From NCBI RefSeq assembly GCF_007989625.1, contig NZ_BJUK01000004.1, forward strand, positions 1 to 64,000: a stretch of 64,000 nucleotides of DNA. The letters are read 5' to 3'. A program made the position numbers and the translations under genes. This stretch comes from Bisbaumannia pacifica. GTDB lineage: Bacteria; Pseudomonadota; Gammaproteobacteria; Pseudomonadales; Halomonadaceae. The notes under the pieces were generated by a model that was given only the letters and a program-made list of their open reading frames with translations, was not told the origin of the DNA and did no database searches. Shown piece by piece: positions 59,742-64,000 of the stretch. Numbering within the stretch: position 1 is the stretch's first letter; each line of letters opens with the position of its first letter.

Positions 59742-62177
59742 ATGGGCAAGCGACTCACCCGGACTGCCCTGGCCGGCCTGGTCGGCGCCACCTCCCTGTG
59801 GGGGCTGGCCCAGGCGGCCCCTCCCGAGCCGCTGGCGGCCAGCCAGCTCGACTGGCACCCCTGGGGGGATCAGCGCCCCGCCGACGCCCTGTGCCGGGGC
59901 CGCTACCTGATGCCCGACTATCGGCTGCCCGCTGGCGCCACCCCTGAGGAGGTGGTGGGTAGCTCGGAGCAGGCCAACTATGGCGCCGATGGCGAGGTGA
60001 TCCTCGGCGGGGAGGTGGTGCTGCGGCGTGGCACCAGCCAGCTGGAGTCGCCGCGGGTGCGGGTCACCGCCGAGCGCGATCTGGCCCTGGCGGACGGCCC
60101 CTTGGCGCTGCGCGATGCCGGCCTGCTGGTCCGCGGCGAGGCCGCCGAACTCTCCCTGGTGGACGATGGCGCCAGCATCGACCAGGCCCACTACGTGGCC
60201 CACGAGCAGCGCCTGAGGGGCGGCGCCCAGCGCCTTGAACGCCTCGCCGATGGCCGCTTCCGCCTGGCCTCGGCCAGCTTTACCCGCTGCGAGCCCGGCA
60301 GCGAACTGTGGCGGCTGGTCACCGGCGACCTGCTGCTGGATCGCGAGAGCGGCTTCGGCACCGCCCGCCATGCGCGCCTGGAACTGGGTCGGGTGCCGGT
60401 CTTCTACTGGCCCTGGCTGCGCTTCCCCATCGACGATCGCCGCCATACCGGCTTCCTGTGGCCGGTGCTGAGCGTCTCCGGCGATGGCCTCGACTATGCC
60501 CAGCCCTATTACTGGAACATCGCCCCCAACCGTGACGCCACCCTGACCCCGCGCTGGATCAGCGACCGTGGCCTGCTGCTGGGGGGCCAGTACCGCTATC
60601 TCTACGCCAGCGATGCCGGCCAGCTCGACGGCGCCTTCCTGAGCGGCGACGACGGCGGCAGTGGCCCGGCGGGCGGCGCCGGGCGGCGCTTCGAGGGCGA
60701 GGATCGCTGGTATGTCGATTTCCGCCATCAGGGGCGCGCCTCGGAACGGCTGCGCTATGAGCTGCGCTACGGCGCCGCCAGCGACGGCCGATACTTCGAC
60801 GATTTCGGCGGCGACTTCGGCGAACGCACCACCACCTATATGCCGCGCCTGGCGCGCCTCGACTACCGCGGGGATGTCTGGCGCCTGGAGGCGCGGGCCC
60901 AGGGCTTCCAGCGTCTCGACGAGCCGCTGCTCGATCGCGACAAGCCCTTCTATCGCCTGCCCAGCCTGACCGCCGATGCGCGCTGGCAGCAGGGGGGCTT
61001 CTATCAGCAGTGGCACTCCAACCTGACCCACTTCTGGCGCGACGTGGACCCCGGCGCGGTGCCCCTGCGCGAGGCGGCCACCGGCACCCGGCTGCACCTC
61101 GCGCCGGCGGTGGGCTGGCGCCTCGACCCGAGCTGGGGCCACCTGGAGCCGCGCCTGGAGTGGCTGCACACCGCCTATGACCTGGATTATGACGGCCTGG
61201 CCACGACCCGCGACCGGCGCCCGGATCGCAATGTGCCGGTGGTCTCGGTGGATGGTGGCCTGGTCTTCGAGCGCCCCCTGGCATGGGGCGACAGCGGCTA
61301 CCGTCAGACCCTGGAGCCGCGCCTCAACTACGCCTATGTGCCGGCCCGGGACCAGCGCGAGCTGCCCGACTTCGACGCCAGCGAGCGTCCCTTCTCCTGG
61401 CAGCAGCTGTGGTCCCCCTACCGCTTCTCCGGCGCCGATCGGGTCGGCGACCTCAATCGCCTCTCCTATGGCCTGAGCAGTCGCCTGCTCGAGGACGCCA
61501 GCGGCCGCGAGCGCCTCGGCCTGCACCTGGGCCAGGCCCTCTACTTCGAGGATCGCCATATCGACCTGGAGGGGGATCCCGATACCCTGCCGCCGGCAGC
61601 GGATTTCCAGCGTCACCACAATGCCACCCGCGATCGCTCGCCCCTGGTGGCCCGCGCCGACTGGCGCCATGGCGCCCGCTGGAGCAGCTACTACGAGCTG
61701 CTCTACGACGACCAGCTGGAGCGCACCGAGAAGGCCAGCGCCGGCCTGCAGTATCGTGATCCCCGGGGGCATGTGTTGAACCTCGGCTATCGCTGGGAGC
61801 TCCAAGGCTTCGATCCCTCGGTGGAGGTGAGCGATGACGCCTTCCGCGATTTCGACCGCGAGGAGTTCGACGTCTCCTTCGCCTGGCGCGCCAATGCCCG
61901 GGTCGACCTGATCGGTCGCCTGCTCTACGACAACACCAACGACCGGACCCTGGATCAGCTCGCCGGGGTGCAGTGGAACGACTGCTGTTACGGCGTGCAG
62001 CTGGTATGGCGGGAGTGGGTGGATGACAATGACACCGGGATCCTGGCCGACGACTTCAGCGACCGTGGCGTCTTCCTGCGCTTCGTGCTCAAGGGGCTCG
62101 GTGGCGTGGGCGGCGATGCCGGCGGCTATTTCGAACAGGCGATTCCGGGCTATCGGCCGACCGACCTGTCGCTTTAA
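59742..62177 (+). CDS. lptD: LPS-assembly outer membrane protein LptD
   Basis: An 811-residue outer-membrane beta-barrel that inserts LPS with LptE. A signal peptide (TALAGLVGATSLWGLAQA) precedes an OstA jelly-roll domain (about 60-220) and the barrel. The disulfide cysteines are present: C51, C183 and the adjacent C748-C749 in QWNDCCYGVQL. The final segment ends in a polar DLSL. surA follows after 72 bp and pdxA after that, the classical order. Confidence 0.96.
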   Translation: MGKRLTRTALAGLVGATSLWGLAQAAPPEPLAASQLDWHPWGDQRPADALCRGRYLMPDYRLPAGATPEEVVGSSEQANYGADGEVILGGEVVLRRGTSQLESPRVRVTAERDLALADGPLALRDAGLLVRGEAAELSLVDDGASIDQAHYVAHEQRLRGGAQRLERLADGRFRLASASFTRCEPGSELWRLVTGDLLLDRESGFGTARHARLELGRVPVFYWPWLRFPIDDRRHTGFLWPVLSVSGDGLDYAQPYYWNIAPNRDATLTPRWISDRGLLLGGQYRYLYASDAGQLDGAFLSGDDGGSGPAGGAGRRFEGEDRWYVDFRHQGRASERLRYELRYGAASDGRYFDDFGGDFGERTTTYMPRLARLDYRGDVWRLEARAQGFQRLDEPLLDRDKPFYRLPSLTADARWQQGGFYQQWHSNLTHFWRDVDPGAVPLREAATGTRLHLAPAVGWRLDPSWGHLEPRLEWLHTAYDLDYDGLATTRDRRPDRNVPVVSVDGGLVFERPLAWGDSGYRQTLEPRLNYAYVPARDQRELPDFDASERPFSWQQLWSPYRFSGADRVGDLNRLSYGLSSRLLEDASGRERLGLHLGQALYFEDRHIDLEGDPDTLPPAADFQRHHNATRDRSPLVARADWRHGARWSSYYELLYDDQLERTEKASAGLQYRDPRGHVLNLGYRWELQGFDPSVEVSDDAFRDFDREEFDVSFAWRANARVDLIGRLLYDNTNDRTLDQLAGVQWNDCCYGVQLVWREWVDDNDTGILADDFSDRGVFLRFVLKGLGGVGGDAGGYFEQAIPGYRPTDLSL

Positions 62178-62249
62178 GCCGCTGCCCGTCGCTAGGGAGC
62201 CAGAGACGAGATTGGAATTTCGATGATCAAGACACTCAATGAGGTAGCT

Positions 62250-63251
62250 ATGCGCAGTCGTTTCTCCGCCACCCTGGGCGTGGCGTTGTCGCTGCTGGCC
62301 CTGCCCGCAGCGGTCCAGGCCCAGAGCGCGTCCCTGGGGGATTTCCCGGCGCAGTCCGTCGAGCGCCAGGCGCTGGATCGGATCGTGGCGGTGGTCAACC
62401 AGGGCGCCATCATGGACAGCGAGCTGGAGGCTCGCCTGGCCCAGGTGCGCGGCCAGTTGGCCGGGCGCGGCATTCAGGCCCCCGGCGAGGCGGCGCTGCG
62501 CGAGCAGGTGCTGGAGCGCATGATCGTCGAGGAGATTCAGCTGCAGCGGGCCGAGGAGGCCAACCTCAGCGTCGACGAGACTGAACTCAATCGCGCCGTG
62601 CGCAGCGTGGCCCAGAGCAATGGCATGGGCCTCGAGCAGTTCGCCGATGCCCTGGAGGCGGATGGCCTGAGCCTGGCCCAGGTGCGCGAGGACATTCGCC
62701 GCGAGCTGCTGCTGCGCGAGCTGGTCCAGCGTGAGGTGGCCAGCCGCATCACCATCAGCGAGCGCGAGGTGGACCGCTTCCTCGAGCAGCAGGGCGAGGC
62801 CGGCGACGTGCGCTATCGCCTGGGCCATATCCTGGTGGCCCTGCCCCAGTCGCCGAGCAGCGATCGGGTCCAGGCCGCCCAGCGCGAGGTGCGTCGCCTG
62901 GCCGAGGAGCTGGCCGGCGGGGCGGATTTCGCCGCCCTGGCCGCCGCCCACTCCGACGGGGGACAGGCCCTGGAAGGCGGCGACCTGGGCTGGCGCGCCG
63001 CCGGCGAGCTGCCCAGCCTGTTCGTCGACGTGGTGCCGGGGCTCGCCGTGGGCGAGGTCAGCGAGCCGCTGCGCAGCCCCAGCGGCTTCCACTTGGTCAA
63101 GCTGGTGGAGCGCCAGGGCGGTCAGGGCATGGCCGCCGAGGCGCAGCGTCAGCAGGCCCGGGAGCGGCTCTTCCAGCGCAAGGTCAACGAGGAGATCGAG
63201 ACCTGGCTGCAGGAGATTCGCGGCCAGGCCTTCGTCGATGTGCGCCTCTGA
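62250..63251 (+). CDS. surA: Periplasmic chaperone SurA (single parvulin domain)
   Basis: A 333-residue periplasmic outer-membrane-protein chaperone: signal peptide (FSATLGVALSLLALPAAVQA), SurA N-terminal domain (LDRIVAVVNQGAIMDSELEARLAQVRGQL...QVLERMIVEEIQLQ) and one PpiC domain (VRYRLGHILVALPQSPSSD...GGDLGWRAAGELPSLFVDVVPGLAVGEVSEPLRSPSGFHLVKLVERQG). E. coli SurA (428 residues) has two PPIase domains; the second is absent here. ATG 62250 has GAGG five bases upstream; ATG 62223 is in frame with a weaker site. Confidence 0.93.
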   Translation: MRSRFSATLGVALSLLALPAAVQAQSASLGDFPAQSVERQALDRIVAVVNQGAIMDSELEARLAQVRGQLAGRGIQAPGEAALREQVLERMIVEEIQLQRAEEANLSVDETELNRAVRSVAQSNGMGLEQFADALEADGLSLAQVREDIRRELLLRELVQREVASRITISEREVDRFLEQQGEAGDVRYRLGHILVALPQSPSSDRVQAAQREVRRLAEELAGGADFAALAAAHSDGGQALEGGDLGWRAAGELPSLFVDVVPGLAVGEVSEPLRSPSGFHLVKLVERQGGQGMAAEAQRQQARERLFQRKVNEEIETWLQEIRGQAFVDVRL

Positions 63252-63258
63252 GGCGGCC

Positions 63259-64000
63259 ATGGGCGAGCCCGTCCTGGCCCTGACCTGCGGCGAGCCCGCC
63301 GGCATCGGTCCCGACCTGGCGCTGATGCTGGCCGCCGACCCGGCGCCCCTGCCGAGGCGCCCGGTGGCCATCGGCGACCCGGCCCTGCTCGCCGAGCGCG
63401 CCCGCCAGCTGGGCCTGGCGGTGCGGCTCCGCGAGCTGGCGCCCCACGAGGCCCCGGGGCCCCGGGTGGTCGGTGAGCTTGCCGTCTGGCCGGTGCCCCT
63501 GGCGGTACCCGTGACCGCGGGGCGGGTCGACCCGGCCAACGCCGACTATGTGCTGGCCTCCCTGGACCTGGCCATCGCCGCCTGTCGGGACGGCCGCGCC
63601 CAGGCGATGGTCACCGCCCCTTTGCACAAGGGGGCGATCATCGAGGGCGGGCACCCCGGCTTCACCGGCCATACCGAGTACCTGCGCGACGCCTGCGGCG
63701 TCGACGAGGTGGTGATGATGCTGGCCACCGACGCCGCCCTGCATGGCCGGGTGCTGGGTGAGGCCCAGTGCCCGCTGCGGGTGGCCCTGGCCACTACCCA
63801 CCTGCCCCTGCGCCAGGTGCCCGATGCCATCACCGCCGCCGGGCTGACCCGGGTGCTGCGGCGCCTGGCGGCCGGCCTGCGCCGCGACTTCGGCCTCGCC
63901 GCGCCGCGCATCCTGGTCTGCGGCCTCAACCCCCACGCCGGGGAGGACGGCCATCTGGGCCGCGAGGAGATCGAGGTGATCACCCCGACCCTGGAGGCGC
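63259..64000 (+). CDS. pdxA: 4-hydroxythreonine-4-phosphate dehydrogenase PdxA (truncated by the window)
   Basis: The first 247 residues of a pyridoxal-phosphate synthesis enzyme. MGEPVLALTCGEPAGIGPDLALMLA, TAPLHKGAIIEGGHPGFTGHTEYL, and LVCGLNPHAGEDGHLGREEIE are typical PdxA. The reading frame runs off the right edge. It begins 7 bp after surA. Confidence 0.93.
   Translation, partial: MGEPVLALTCGEPAGIGPDLALMLAADPAPLPRRPVAIGDPALLAERARQLGLAVRLRELAPHEAPGPRVVGELAVWPVPLAVPVTAGRVDPANADYVLASLDLAIAACRDGRAQAMVTAPLHKGAIIEGGHPGFTGHTEYLRDACGVDEVVMMLATDAALHGRVLGEAQCPLRVALATTHLPLRQVPDAITAAGLTRVLRRLAAGLRRDFGLAAPRILVCGLNPHAGEDGHLGREEIEVITPTLEA

Overview
The window is a dense, GC-rich gammaproteobacterial chromosome segment. 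Its gene order around secDF-suhB-trmJ-cysE-iscR, its arginine succinyltransferase (ast/aru) operon with two AstA subunits, NhaD, PhaR, FabV, and the amgK/murU-lptD-surA-pdxA block all suggest a Halomonas-like member of the Halomonadaceae. This placement is inferred from gene content, not from a marker-gene search. No CRISPR array, intact prophage or complete insertion sequence is visible. Almost every base is coding.

Region by region: 0.1-3.9 kb carries iscA, iscS, iscR, cysE and trmJ on the minus strand (Fe-S assembly, cysteine synthesis, tRNA methylation), with no iscU between iscS and iscA. suhB (4.1 kb) faces the secF-secD-yajC-tgt-queA run (5-10.4 kb). A tRNA-Leu(CAA) at 10.6 kb is followed by what looks like the decayed C-terminus of a tyrosine recombinase, so it is probably an old integration site. 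Then come a FAD oxidoreductase, rnk, a LysE exporter, a degenerate-REC/EAL protein, a copper chaperone and an AidB-like dehydrogenase. 17.6-22.2 kb is a Nudix/MoxR/DUF58/transglutaminase operon, followed by a MITE-like element, a glutathione peroxidase and fabV.

25-33 kb is the arginine catabolic block: a GlxA/ArgR-like AraC regulator and astC-astA(alpha)-astA(beta)-astD-astB, without astE. 33-38 kb has a small lipoprotein, rmuC, kbl and tdh with a divergent XRE-cupin regulator, and a TRIC-like channel. 38.8-50.6 kb carries nhaD, DUF3581, fhs, an SH3 protein, UspA, aspA, an MFS transporter, a CorA-like protein and NnrU. 50.6-59.5 kb carries arfB, a DUF3820 protein, a retropepsin-like protein, rsmE, phaR, purD, prkB, hinT, coq7, an OsmC protein and the peptidoglycan recycling pair murU/amgK. 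The window ends in lptD-surA-pdxA (pdxA truncated by the edge).

The most unusual signal is a set of five short tandem duplications (spacing about 76-92 bp), each copying the 3' end of a gene. At three operon junctions that overlap by ATGA (DUF58/tgpA, astD/astB, amgK/murU) the duplication has produced a 27-31 codon micro-ORF. Each micro-ORF overlaps the upstream stop and the downstream start by ATGA, and its C-terminus imitates that of the upstream protein. All three duplication lengths (80, 92, 86) equal 2 modulo 3, the only class that keeps the coupling in frame. Other notable points are a SuhB that has lost its metal-binding residues, two almost identical 16-bp terminator hairpins 52 kb apart, and a phased triple direct repeat between tdh and its putative regulator.
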